A DNA stretch of 64,000 nt from Gracilimonas sp040117685 (GTDB lineage: Bacteria; Bacteroidota; Rhodothermia; Balneolales; Balneolaceae). Numbering within the stretch: position 1 is the stretch's first letter; each line of letters opens with the position of its first letter. Shown piece by piece: positions 27,806-36,746 of the stretch. The notes below the pieces were generated by a model. It did no database searches. It had not been told where the DNA came from and worked only from the letters and a program-made list of their open reading frames with translations. A program made the translations under genes and the position numbers. The stretch covers positions 248,001 through 312,000 of the forward strand of contig NZ_JBEDYP020000013.1 in NCBI RefSeq assembly GCF_040117685.2. Direction: 5' to 3'.

Positions 27806-28132
27806 TCAGGCAATTACTTTCTTCACCGACCCGGCTACTGTATCCATTATGGCAAGCTTCAATTTATCCAGTTTAGCCTGTGTCAGTCCTCTTTGCTTTA
27901 AAGCTTCCATCTCAGCAAGATCTTTCTTTGCCTTCAGGAGAAACTCAAAATCATCCGCACTTATCTCTCCATCTTTCAGCATCTTTGACCATTTGATTAA
28001 GTCTTCTTTGGTCTGAAAGGCAAAGTCTCCGGCATCATTCAATAAATCATCTTTTAAATCTTCACCAAAATCGGAAACCACTTCGGTGAGATCAGTCTTT
28101 AAGGTTTCCAGAAAAGCATCGAAGTCAAACAT
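27806..28132 (-). CDS. Small helical protein of unknown function
   Basis: This is a 108-residue acidic, all-helical protein (FLETLKTDLTEVVSDFGEDLKDDLL, then KKDLAEMEALKQRGLTQAKLDKLK) without signal peptide or membrane segment. The amphipathic helices suggest a coiled coil or helical bundle. I do not recognise a family. It starts 2 bases after the stop of the lipoprotein gene upstream, so the two are almost certainly co-transcribed and may act together. Confidence 0.6.
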   Translation of the reverse strand: MFDFDAFLETLKTDLTEVVSDFGEDLKDDLLNDAGDFAFQTKEDLIKWSKMLKDGEISADDFEFLLKAKKDLAEMEALKQRGLTQAKLDKLKLAIMDTVAGSVKKVIA

Positions 28133-28134
28133 AG

Positions 28135-28593
28135 CTACTCCACCTCACCCGGTTTAATTTTTCCGCTTTCCAACCCGATGATAGTATCGAAGGCATCTGC
28201 TATCACTTTGCTGTACTCTCCAATGAAAGCCGGGGATAAAGTCTCTTGTTCTTTCCAGCGCACTAAAAATCCCCCCATCAGGTTACGCTCGGCATCAACC
28301 ATAATCTCCCATTGTCGCGTACTTATCTCATTGCTTGGACGGCCTTTTGCATACTCATAAGCGGTAAGCAAGTTCTGTTTTAGCTGAACAGCTGCCTCCT
28401 CATGAGCCGAATACGGTTCATTCGCTTTATCGATTAATGACATCGACTTCACTTTAAGCTGAACCGCTTGTTGGTAAGCCGTCTCATTGAATTGAGAAAT
28501 CGAAGGCGCACAAGCGGTAAGCAGAATCCCAATGGCTACAAGAATAGCAACCCGGTGTGTTCGCCCGATATAATTAGTGAATGTTTGAAGCAT
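28135..28593 (-). CDS. Small lipoprotein of unknown function
   Basis: This is a 152-residue protein with a long N-terminus and a lipobox LTAC (cysteine near residue 28). The mature part is predicted helical (AYQQAVQLKVKSMSLIDKA, EEAAVQLKQNLLTAYEYAKG, QWEIMVDAERNLMGGFLVRW). It is paired with the 108-residue gene just downstream. The upstream neighbour is the sulfate activation gene cysNC, 60 bases away, but no functional tie is visible. Confidence 0.65.
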   Translation of the reverse strand: MLQTFTNYIGRTHRVAILVAIGILLTACAPSISQFNETAYQQAVQLKVKSMSLIDKANEPYSAHEEAAVQLKQNLLTAYEYAKGRPSNEISTRQWEIMVDAERNLMGGFLVRWKEQETLSPAFIGEYSKVIADAFDTIIGLESGKIKPGEVE

Positions 28594-28653
28594 GTCACTA
28601 ATCTGTAAAATTCAGTGAGGAATTCCCAGTTTTTTTAAAACCTGGTAAAAATA

Positions 28654-30588
28654 TTATTCACTGATCAGTTTCAGAATTTCTTGTACAGCCTCATCCACCG
28701 ACATTGAATCTGTATCGATAGTCAAAGCAGGGTCATCGGATACCTCATAGTCCGCATCGTAACCGGTGAGACCGCTAATTTCGCCTTCCTGAGCCTTTTT
28801 GTACAAGCCTTTTGGATCACGATCCTGTGCTGTCTTCGGATCACAGGTGATATGAACTTCCTTGAAGTCCCCCTCCGGGAAAAGCTGTTTAGCAGCTTCC
28901 CTGTCCTGAATGTACGGAGATACGAATGTGCAAATCACAATATTTCCATGCTCATAGAACAAACGGGCTACTTCACCCACCCGACGGATATTCTCGGTTC
29001 GGTCGGCAGGACTGAAGCCAAGATCACCATTCAATCCATGGCGTACCTGATCTCCATCCAGAAGCACGGTTTGCTTACCATTTTCCCACAGCTTTCTTTC
29101 GAGCTGTTTGGCGATGGTACTCTTGCCGGCTCCGGAGATTCCGGTAAACCATAGCAAACTTGCCTTATGATCATTTCTCTTTTCCCGTTCTTCACGAGGT
29201 ATATTCCATGGCTCCCAAACTACATTCGGTGATTTTGGTCGGGTTTGTCTGCCCTTTATACCTGCTTCAGATGTGTCCTTAGACGACTTGGATTCTGTAG
29301 AACCAGCCCGGATCATCCCTGCCCCAATCGTAACATTCGTAGCAGGATCAATAATGATAAAGCTTCCCGTCTTCTGGTTCACCTGGTAAGGGTCATAGAA
29401 AATAGGCTGGCTGGTCTTCAGCTTAACACGCCCAATTTCATTCAGGCTTAACTTGGTAGCATCTTCGCGGGTCAGAGAATCCACATTCATTCGGTAGAGC
29501 AGGTCTTCCATAAAAACCTGAACCGTACGGGTGGTGTGCTGCAGAACATACTGCTTATTCAGCTCCATGTCCTTCTCATTCATCCAGCAAATATAAGCTT
29601 CAAACTCGTTACTTACGGTCGGCACATTATTCTTACGAACAATCATATCGCCGCGACTGGTATCAATTTCGTCTTCAATGGTCAGAGTTATGGAATCGCC
29701 CGGATAGGCAATATCCAAATCTTCATCCCGGGTAACAATCTTTTTTACTTTAGATGATAGGCCGGACGGTAACACTGTAATTTCATCACCCGGACGAACA
29801 TGACCTGAAGCCACTCTTCCTGAAAAACCCCGGAAGTTTTGATTCGGTCGGATTACATACTGCACCGGAAAACGGAAATCAACGATATTATCAGAAGCAT
29901 CTACTTTCACGGTCTCAAGGTGATGCAACAAAGTCGAGCCGTTGTACCAATCTGTGTTCTCACTTTTATCAACAACATTATCCCCTTTTAGCGCTGATAT
30001 CGGGATATAAGTAATATCACTGACATTCAGTTTCTTGGCAAAGCTTCTAAAATCACTTACGATCTCATTGAACACTTTCTCATCATATCCAACCAAATCC
30101 ATTTTATTAACAGCTACCACCAAGTGAGGGATTCTCAGCAGTGAGGAAATAAACGCATGTCGGCGGGATTGAGTCAATAATCCCTTGGAAGCATCAACCA
30201 GGATAATTGCTAAATCAGCTGTTGAAGCTCCGGTAACCATATTTCGGGTATACTGGGTATGCCCCGGCGTATCCGCGATAATGAACTTTCTTTTTGGGGT
30301 CGCAAAATAACGATACGCAACATCGATGGTAATTTTCTGCTCTCGCTCTGCCTTCAATCCATCAGTAAGCAAGGCAAGGTTTACATCCTCTTCTCCGCTG
30401 CTTTTACTGGATTTTTCGATGGCTTCCATCTGGTCTTCAAAAATAGATTTTGAATCATAAAATAGCCGGCCGATCAGCGTACTTTTTCCATCATCCACAC
30501 TTCCGGCTGTTGTAAACCGGAGCAGATCCATATCCAGGTATTTATTGTCTGTGTTCGGGTTGTTCGATTTTCCGTTACTTTCGCTCAT
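28654..30588 (-). CDS. cysNC: Bifunctional sulfate adenylyltransferase GTPase subunit / APS kinase
   Basis: This is a 644-residue CysN-CysC fusion. The GTPase part has P-loop G29-SVDDGKST37, DTPGHTQYTRNM (G3) and NKMDL (G4), then EF-Tu-like barrels. After a lysine/serine-rich linker (about 430-460) comes APS kinase with P-loop GISGAGKST, LLDGDQVRHGLN and the FVSPYIQDREAAK segment. With CysD it makes APS from sulfate and ATP, driven by GTP hydrolysis, then phosphorylates it to PAPS. It starts 53 bases after cysD. Confidence 0.96.
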   Translation of the reverse strand: MSESNGKSNNPNTDNKYLDMDLLRFTTAGSVDDGKSTLIGRLFYDSKSIFEDQMEAIEKSSKSSGEEDVNLALLTDGLKAEREQKITIDVAYRYFATPKRKFIIADTPGHTQYTRNMVTGASTADLAIILVDASKGLLTQSRRHAFISSLLRIPHLVVAVNKMDLVGYDEKVFNEIVSDFRSFAKKLNVSDITYIPISALKGDNVVDKSENTDWYNGSTLLHHLETVKVDASDNIVDFRFPVQYVIRPNQNFRGFSGRVASGHVRPGDEITVLPSGLSSKVKKIVTRDEDLDIAYPGDSITLTIEDEIDTSRGDMIVRKNNVPTVSNEFEAYICWMNEKDMELNKQYVLQHTTRTVQVFMEDLLYRMNVDSLTREDATKLSLNEIGRVKLKTSQPIFYDPYQVNQKTGSFIIIDPATNVTIGAGMIRAGSTESKSSKDTSEAGIKGRQTRPKSPNVVWEPWNIPREEREKRNDHKASLLWFTGISGAGKSTIAKQLERKLWENGKQTVLLDGDQVRHGLNGDLGFSPADRTENIRRVGEVARLFYEHGNIVICTFVSPYIQDREAAKQLFPEGDFKEVHITCDPKTAQDRDPKGLYKKAQEGEISGLTGYDADYEVSDDPALTIDTDSMSVDEAVQEILKLISE

Positions 30589-30641
30589 TTGAGAAATAAA
30601 ATTCGTTGTTCAGTATTCTTAGTGGATCGTGTTTGGATGGC

Positions 30642-31550
30642 TTAGAAGTATCCCTGACGTTTTCGGTCTTCCATTGCGGTTTCGCTTCGTTTGTCATCGT
30701 GACGATTTCCGCGCTCCGTTTGTCGGGCAGAAGCTACTTCCTGTATGATCTCTTCCATATTGGATGCATCTGACAATACAGCACCGGTGCATGTTGCGTC
30801 CCCGATAGTTCTGAAGCGTACAGTCTTCGTTTCCAGCTCTTCTTCTTCCATTCGGTTTACAAAATCTGTGTCGGCAAGCCATACTCCTCGACGATTAAAA
30901 ACTTCTCGCTCGTGGGCAAAGTAGAGCTCCGGAATGTCAATCTCTTCCTGGGCGATATACTGCCATACATCCATTTCCGTCCAGTTACTCAGCGGGAATA
31001 CTCTGAAGTTCTCCCCCTGATTCTTTCGCCCGTTGAACAGGTTCCAAAGTTCAGGTCGCTGATTCTTAGGGTCCCATTGACCGAATACATCCCGGTGTGA
31101 GAAGAAACGTTCTTTGGCACGTGCTTTTTCCTCATCACGACGCCCGCCGCCTAAAGCAGCATCAACCTGATACTCTTTTAGAGTATCTAAAAGCGTGGTT
31201 GTTTGAAGGGCATTTCGGCTGGCATCGGGCCCGGTTTCTTCTTCAACCCGGCCTTCATCAATAGATTTTTGTACACTTCCCACAATCAGTTCCACATCGT
31301 ATTTTTCGACAAGCTTGTCTCTGAATGCTATGGTTTCGGGAAAATTGTGCCCCGTATCAATATGCATAAGCGGGAAGGGGACCTTTCCCGGATGAAAAGC
31401 CTTCAGGGCCAGATGAAACATAACGATAGAATCCTTCCCCCCTGAGAAAAGTAAAACAGGTCGCTCAAACTGAGCTGCCACTTCTCTCATAACATAAATT
31501 CCTTCGTCTTCCAGTTCTTTAAGGTGTGAATGTGATCTTTTTTCACTCAT
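30642..31550 (-). CDS. cysD: Sulfate adenylyltransferase small subunit CysD
   Basis: This is a 302-residue PP-loop enzyme. The ATP-binding motif is S36-G-G-K-D-S41, with the following HIDTGHNFPETIAFRD, the LGGGRRDEEKARAKERFFSHRD loop and FRVFPLSNWTEMDVWQYI, all diagnostic for CysD and distinct from PAPS reductase (no C-terminal ECGLH motif). It catalyses sulfate adenylation with CysN. Same strand and close spacing with cysNC and cysQ. Confidence 0.96.
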   Translation of the reverse strand: MSEKRSHSHLKELEDEGIYVMREVAAQFERPVLLFSGGKDSIVMFHLALKAFHPGKVPFPLMHIDTGHNFPETIAFRDKLVEKYDVELIVGSVQKSIDEGRVEEETGPDASRNALQTTTLLDTLKEYQVDAALGGGRRDEEKARAKERFFSHRDVFGQWDPKNQRPELWNLFNGRKNQGENFRVFPLSNWTEMDVWQYIAQEEIDIPELYFAHEREVFNRRGVWLADTDFVNRMEEEELETKTVRFRTIGDATCTGAVLSDASNMEEIIQEVASARQTERGNRHDDKRSETAMEDRKRQGYF

Positions 31551-31596
31551 TTTTCTAAAAAAGTATAATGTAAATTTTTCTGATGATCAGGCTTCC

Positions 31597-32373
31597 TTAT
31601 AAACTCTCGACATCAACATGTTCGTTTAATCCCAACAGAAAATAAGGATTTTTAAGGGATTCTTTGTTGTACACCAATGGCGAGTATTTTTCGCCGTTTT
31701 TGGATGAATACCGGTAAATGGCATCAGCTGCAGCCGTATCCCATTCCATAGTTGGTCCCAGGCGGGGATATAAATCCGCTTTCCCTTCTGCAACCAGGCA
31801 AAATTTGATTGAACTTCCGGAAGGCACTTCTTCTATAACCTCTATCCCAATTCCGGAAAGCTTTTTAGCGGTTTGGTCATCTCCATGAGAACGGCTTACT
31901 ACTATTCTTGCTTCTCCCGGTTTCTCAAATGAAACATTTTCCAGCTTTTCGGCTTCTGTGTCAGCCTCTTTTTTGAATGCCCCTATGCTCTTTTCAGCGT
32001 AGTACATAACATCTTTGGCCGGCACATACACAACTCCAAGAATGGGTTTTCCATCTTCAATCAAGGCGATGTTAACGGTAAACTCTCCGTTCTTTTTGAT
32101 GAACTCTTTTGTGCCATCAAGAGGATCCACCAGCCAAAACCGGTTCCACTCTTTTCTCTCGTTAAAATCAGGAATTCCGGATTCTTCTGATATTATTGGG
32201 GTTCCGGGATCAATCTCCTTAAGGGCATCCACGATAATATGATGCGCTGCCAGATCGGCTTTAGTGAGTGGTGAGTCATCGTCTTTTGTAATGACTTCCA
32301 CATCCGTTTGATAAAACTCTAGTATTTTTTTTCCTGCCTCTTCTGCCGTCTTAATGACTTGGTTAAGCATCAA
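31597..32373 (-). CDS. cysQ: 3'(2'),5'-bisphosphate nucleotidase CysQ
   Basis: This is a 258-residue inositol-monophosphatase-fold phosphatase. Lithium-sensitive phosphatase motifs are present: SEESGIPD, WLVDPLDGTKEFIKKNGEFTVNIALI and MEWDTAAADAIYRYS. CysQ removes PAP (and PAPS), the by-product of sulfotransferases and PAPS reductase. It starts 13 bases after the SLC13 permease stop, consistent with one sulfate-activation operon. Confidence 0.93.
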   Translation of the reverse strand: MMLNQVIKTAEEAGKKILEFYQTDVEVITKDDDSPLTKADLAAHHIIVDALKEIDPGTPIISEESGIPDFNERKEWNRFWLVDPLDGTKEFIKKNGEFTVNIALIEDGKPILGVVYVPAKDVMYYAEKSIGAFKKEADTEAEKLENVSFEKPGEARIVVSRSHGDDQTAKKLSGIGIEVIEEVPSGSSIKFCLVAEGKADLYPRLGPTMEWDTAAADAIYRYSSKNGEKYSPLVYNKESLKNPYFLLGLNEHVDVESL

Positions 32374-32386
32374 CTCTGATTATCTT

Positions 32387-34156
32387 TTAAAAGCTCCAAA
32401 TGTAAGGTATTAAAGATACGGCTACTGTGGCTACGATCAAATTTAAAGGAAGACCTATTCTGGCAAAATCGGTGAATTTATATCCGCCCGGACCGTACAC
32501 CATCAGATTGGTCTGATACCCGATCGGTGTTGAAAAACTGGAGGAGGCAGCTATAATCATAACCATAGCAAAAGGCATAAAATCTACCCCCATCGACTGT
32601 GCGAGTGATAAAGCGATTGGAAATATCAGCACAGCCGCCGCATTGTTGGTAATCATTTCTGTGAGTAGCCAGGTGGCAAGGTAGGTTAATAAAAGAGCGA
32701 GTGTAGGATCATTCTCTGCGAAGGATAGAAGATTAGTCGCCAATTGTTCTGCAACCCCTGTGTATTGCAGAGCGCTACCAAGACCTAAGGCTGAAGCTAT
32801 CGCAATCAATACCCGCCAGTCCACACTTTCAAGCGCTGTGGTGTACCTGAAGCATTTTGTAACGAGTAAAAGTCCGCCAGCAAAAATAGCCGCCTGAAGC
32901 ATACTGAGAACCCCAGTGGCAGCCAGCACAACCATGCCTAAGAGGGAAAGAGCAGCCACCCAGGCTTTCTCATAGGTCACCGGAGAAGAATCTTCGATGG
33001 AACTTACCAGGTAAAAGTCGTTGGCATTTCTGTATTTCTGAACAAAATTCGGATGTGCTTCAAGCAATAAAACATCACCACTTTTGAGTGTGATATCACC
33101 GATTTTTTCGTTGATGCGCTCTCCGCTGCGAGATACAGCCAAAACTACGGCATCATATCGGTCTCTGAAGTTTCCGTCCCTTATCGTTCTCCCCATCAAA
33201 GGATTTGATCTTGAAACCACAGCTTCGATCATTTGCCGCTCATTTCTGGGAGCATTCAGCTTAAAAACCTGATTTGTTGCCGGTACTAGTCCGGTAATCT
33301 GTTGCAGATCAATAATCGAATCTACTATACCTGTAAAAATCAACCGGTCCTCTCCTCTCAGCTTTTCATAAGGTCCTGGGGCAGGTATTGCTCTGCCATT
33401 TCGTTGAATTTCAATCAGGAATAAACCGGGGAGATTTCTTAAACCGGCATCTTCAATGGTTTTACCTGATAATGGTGCACTGTCTTTCACGATCATCTCA
33501 ATAGTGTACTCTCGGGGGTCTTGAAATGTATCCATACTGGAGCCCCGTTCAGGCAGCAGTTTATCACCAAAAATCACAAGATAAATAAAACCGGCTATGG
33601 CACAGGGAATTCCGATTAGCGCCGGTTCAAGAATGCCAATTGCCCTTGTGGACGCCTCTTCAATCATTAACCCATTCAGAATCAGGTTGGTACTCGTTCC
33701 TATAAGCGTACATGTTCCACCTAAGATGGCCGCATAACTTAGAGGGATTAATATCTTGGATACAGGAATTTGAGAAATTCGGCTCCAACGCTCCAGTGCA
33801 GGAATAAAAGAAGCTACGATGGGTGTATTATTCAAAAAAGCACTCATCACCATAACCGGACTCATAATCCGTAATTGTGCAGTTTTAACAGTTCGGGCAT
33901 TGCCCATTACTTTTTGTACAATGAAGTGAATGGCCCCTGTTTCTTTAAGTCCGGCCGCGACTATATACAGTGCCGCCACGGTAAGCATTCCTTCATTAGA
34001 AAACCCGGAAAGTGCCTGCTCTGCGGGTATTACGCCTGAAATAAAGAGAACAGCTAGCCCCCCGAATAAAACGATATCAACTGATACTGTTGTGCTGACT
34101 AATAGGATTAAACAAATCAGAATTACACACAATACCGCAATTCCTTCAATTGTCAT
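32387..34156 (-). CDS. SLC13 (DASS) family permease with two RCK_C domains, probable sulfate importer
   Basis: This is a 589-residue transporter with two membrane halves around a central soluble region (about residues 200-390) holding two TrkA-C/RCK_C domains (YTIEMIVKDSAPLSGKTIEDAGL; MIEAVVSRSNPLMGRTIRD). The DASS motif regions are seen as SAFLNNTPIVASFIP and EMITNNAAAVLIFPIALS. This architecture is frequent in bacterial sulfate importers, and the position directly before cysQ-cysD-cysNC supports sulfate as substrate; the specificity is inferred. Confidence 0.85.
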   Translation of the reverse strand: MTIEGIAVLCVILICLILLVSTTVSVDIVLFGGLAVLFISGVIPAEQALSGFSNEGMLTVAALYIVAAGLKETGAIHFIVQKVMGNARTVKTAQLRIMSPVMVMSAFLNNTPIVASFIPALERWSRISQIPVSKILIPLSYAAILGGTCTLIGTSTNLILNGLMIEEASTRAIGILEPALIGIPCAIAGFIYLVIFGDKLLPERGSSMDTFQDPREYTIEMIVKDSAPLSGKTIEDAGLRNLPGLFLIEIQRNGRAIPAPGPYEKLRGEDRLIFTGIVDSIIDLQQITGLVPATNQVFKLNAPRNERQMIEAVVSRSNPLMGRTIRDGNFRDRYDAVVLAVSRSGERINEKIGDITLKSGDVLLLEAHPNFVQKYRNANDFYLVSSIEDSSPVTYEKAWVAALSLLGMVVLAATGVLSMLQAAIFAGGLLLVTKCFRYTTALESVDWRVLIAIASALGLGSALQYTGVAEQLATNLLSFAENDPTLALLLTYLATWLLTEMITNNAAAVLIFPIALSLAQSMGVDFMPFAMVMIIAASSSFSTPIGYQTNLMVYGPGGYKFTDFARIGLPLNLIVATVAVSLIPYIWSF

Positions 34157-34173
34157 ATATAAAAACTCACTAA

Positions 34174-36609
34174 CTAATTAAAAGCTCTTTCTGCGAGTAT
34201 AATAATAGTCAATGCGCTGGTAAGTGTGGCAACAGATTTTTGCAAAATTTCTCCGGCACTCTGTTTTTCAGATTCGGGCTCCGGCGCCTCGTAAATTACG
34301 TTAATACGTGCCCCATCTTCAACTTTGGGGTTTTGCTTAAACCACCCTTTGCGCCGAACCTGGTAAATAGCACCATTGGCTTGTGTGAGCTGAACGTATT
34401 TGTAACTGTTTTTCTGCATACCCCCTGCCTGATCCAGGTAGTATGTTAATCGTTCATCCGGTTTGAATTTAATGAACCCGTCAAGAGCAACATTTCCTGT
34501 AACCAAAACAGTACTTGGTACTTGTGGTATTCGAATTGAATCACCGGATTTCACAAAAATTTCCTGGGTTCTATCTCCCTGGAGTAATTCCTTAAGATTT
34601 ATAACCACTTCCTTATCCCCCCTGAATAACCGGGCCCCTGCTGCATAAGCCTCCCTGGTTAACCCTCCGGCTCTCTCTACTACAGTTGAAAGCTTCTCAT
34701 TTTCAGAAAGAATGGTATAGGTGCCGGGAAATTCGACCTCACCTTCAATAGATATAAACCGCTGTTCGTTAAAGCGCGGGTTTCGCCGGATGTACACCTG
34801 GTCTCTGTGCTCAAGCTCAAATGTTTTGGCATTATCAAGAATAGGCCAGAAATGTTCTACAGAATAAAAATCGTCTTTCTTTTCTGAATCTGAAGTCAAT
34901 TCATGTGTGAGTTTACTGGTGAGCATGTTCTTACTCGACGTTTTCTCCGTTCGGGTGATTTCTGCATCCCCGATGTACGCAGCTTCGGTAAATCCTCCGG
35001 CCTTCAAAATCAAATCTTCAAGGCTCATGTTCTCGCTGTATTTGTAGCGGCCGGGGTTACTCACTTCTCCTGTTATATTCACATATCTTTGATCAATAAG
35101 CTCAACCGTATTTCTGAAAACCTGTAGCTGATCTCTTTTTTGAAGCGTAATATTTTGATCCCCGCCTTCATTTTCAATCACTGCCTGAAGGTCAACACTA
35201 AACACCGTGGTGGTAGAGTCATCATTGGTTCGGGTAAGAATGGCTCTTCCTAAAAAGGCATCGTCTCGCAAACTGTCGGCGGCCAAGATCAGATCCCTGA
35301 TTTTCCTGATTTTTTCAGATAGTTCATAGATTCCCGGTTGATTTACTAACCCTGTGATCTGAACATAATCATCTGATACTTCAGATATCTTGAACATCCG
35401 CACTTTATCCTGATCAAAGAGCTCAACTTCTCTTTCTCCGGATAACACTTCTTTTAGTGGATAATCAATTATTTGCCGGGCAAAACTTGGATCCTCTCTC
35501 TGCTCAATAGGTATCACTCTGCTAATCTGAAAACGATCTCCATACGCTTCTGACTTCACCCCGCCCGCAAACTCGATGAGTTTACTTAGTCCCTCATCAG
35601 GCTTCATTTCATAAATCGCAGGCCTTCGAATTTGCCCCTGAATAGATACAGTGCTTTCGCGGGGAGGGATAAATATTCGGTCGTTATTCAGTAAAGGTAT
35701 ATTTTGGTTATCCGTACCGTTTAATAAAAGTTCATACAGGTCAATAGATGCTACTTGCTTACCCTCTCTGATAATCCGAACATCTCGCAATGAACCGGAT
35801 ATTTTAGGCCCGCCAACACCGTACAACACATTAAAAATAGTAGAATTATGGGTGAAGGAATAGCCTCCGGGATTCTTAACCTCACCCAGCACAAATAATT
35901 GAATAGGTCTTAATCGAGTAACCGTCAGATCTATAAAAATAGTAGGTGGATTTCTAAGTAATCCCGAATAGCTCTTTCCAAGTCTTATTTTTAAAGACTC
36001 TCTTAAGTTTGAAAGTTTTTGTCCGGCCACCGTGACTAAACCAATATTTGGAATCAAAATTCTGCCTTCCACATCTACCTGCAGCTCGTACTGAAATTCG
36101 GTTGCACCCCACACAGTAAGCCTTAACTGATCTTCAGGTCCCACAACATATCCATCCCCAACGGGTCCAACTGTTCTTGGCTTAAAAGGGTCAGGGGTGT
36201 CGGAAAAAATGTTATAGCCGAAATACTCCAACCCGGAGGTATCTTTAGATGTGGTGGTTTTTGGAACACTGTCCTGTTCACTACTTGCACTTAGAATAAT
36301 ATCATCTGCACTTGTAACATTTCCCCGCAGATTTTCAAACCCGGTGCCACTGGTATCGTTTCTATTATTTAACCTAAGATCAATCAGCCACTCCTGAATT
36401 TGCTCTTCCGAAACCCCCCTTGCTCGCGCAACTCTGGCTATCTGATCCGGATCATTAGGATTAATTCCCGCTTGTCTGGCTAACTCCTGCGCCTGTGATA
36501 ATGTTAAATTTCTTCGTGACAACTCCTCCTGTACAGAACTTTGTGCATTCACAGAAACAGCTGAAAAAAACAACCCAACCCATAACAACATTATAACTCG
36601 TATACCCAT
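34174..36609 (-). CDS. SLBB-domain polysaccharide export protein (Wza-like)
   Basis: This is an 811-residue protein with a signal peptide ending VNAQ. A polysaccharide-export (Poly_export) domain begins near residue 150 (GYVVGPEDQLRLTVWG) and is followed by five or six SLBB repeats (for instance LFVLGEVKNPGGYSF, VQITGLVNQPGIYEL, VNITGEVSNPGRYKY, ISIEGEVEFPGTYTI). A C-terminal hydrophobic helix (TLTSALTIIILAERAF) closes the protein. It is longer than Wza (about 380), as usual in Bacteroidota/Balneolota. It should form the outer membrane export channel for an exopolysaccharide. The SLC13 gene lies 17 bases downstream. Confidence 0.9.
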   Translation of the reverse strand: MGIRVIMLLWVGLFFSAVSVNAQSSVQEELSRRNLTLSQAQELARQAGINPNDPDQIARVARARGVSEEQIQEWLIDLRLNNRNDTSGTGFENLRGNVTSADDIILSASSEQDSVPKTTTSKDTSGLEYFGYNIFSDTPDPFKPRTVGPVGDGYVVGPEDQLRLTVWGATEFQYELQVDVEGRILIPNIGLVTVAGQKLSNLRESLKIRLGKSYSGLLRNPPTIFIDLTVTRLRPIQLFVLGEVKNPGGYSFTHNSTIFNVLYGVGGPKISGSLRDVRIIREGKQVASIDLYELLLNGTDNQNIPLLNNDRIFIPPRESTVSIQGQIRRPAIYEMKPDEGLSKLIEFAGGVKSEAYGDRFQISRVIPIEQREDPSFARQIIDYPLKEVLSGEREVELFDQDKVRMFKISEVSDDYVQITGLVNQPGIYELSEKIRKIRDLILAADSLRDDAFLGRAILTRTNDDSTTTVFSVDLQAVIENEGGDQNITLQKRDQLQVFRNTVELIDQRYVNITGEVSNPGRYKYSENMSLEDLILKAGGFTEAAYIGDAEITRTEKTSSKNMLTSKLTHELTSDSEKKDDFYSVEHFWPILDNAKTFELEHRDQVYIRRNPRFNEQRFISIEGEVEFPGTYTILSENEKLSTVVERAGGLTREAYAAGARLFRGDKEVVINLKELLQGDRTQEIFVKSGDSIRIPQVPSTVLVTGNVALDGFIKFKPDERLTYYLDQAGGMQKNSYKYVQLTQANGAIYQVRRKGWFKQNPKVEDGARINVIYEAPEPESEKQSAGEILQKSVATLTSALTIIILAERAFN

Positions 36610-36746
36610 CTCAAATATAGTTTAGTCTAACCCAAATTCTCTCGAGTATTATGTACCCCTTGTATCTACATCATCAAAATATAAAATAACCACCAACTAG
36701 CAACGTCCGTTCTTTAAATATTATAATTTATTAATATAAACGGCTC

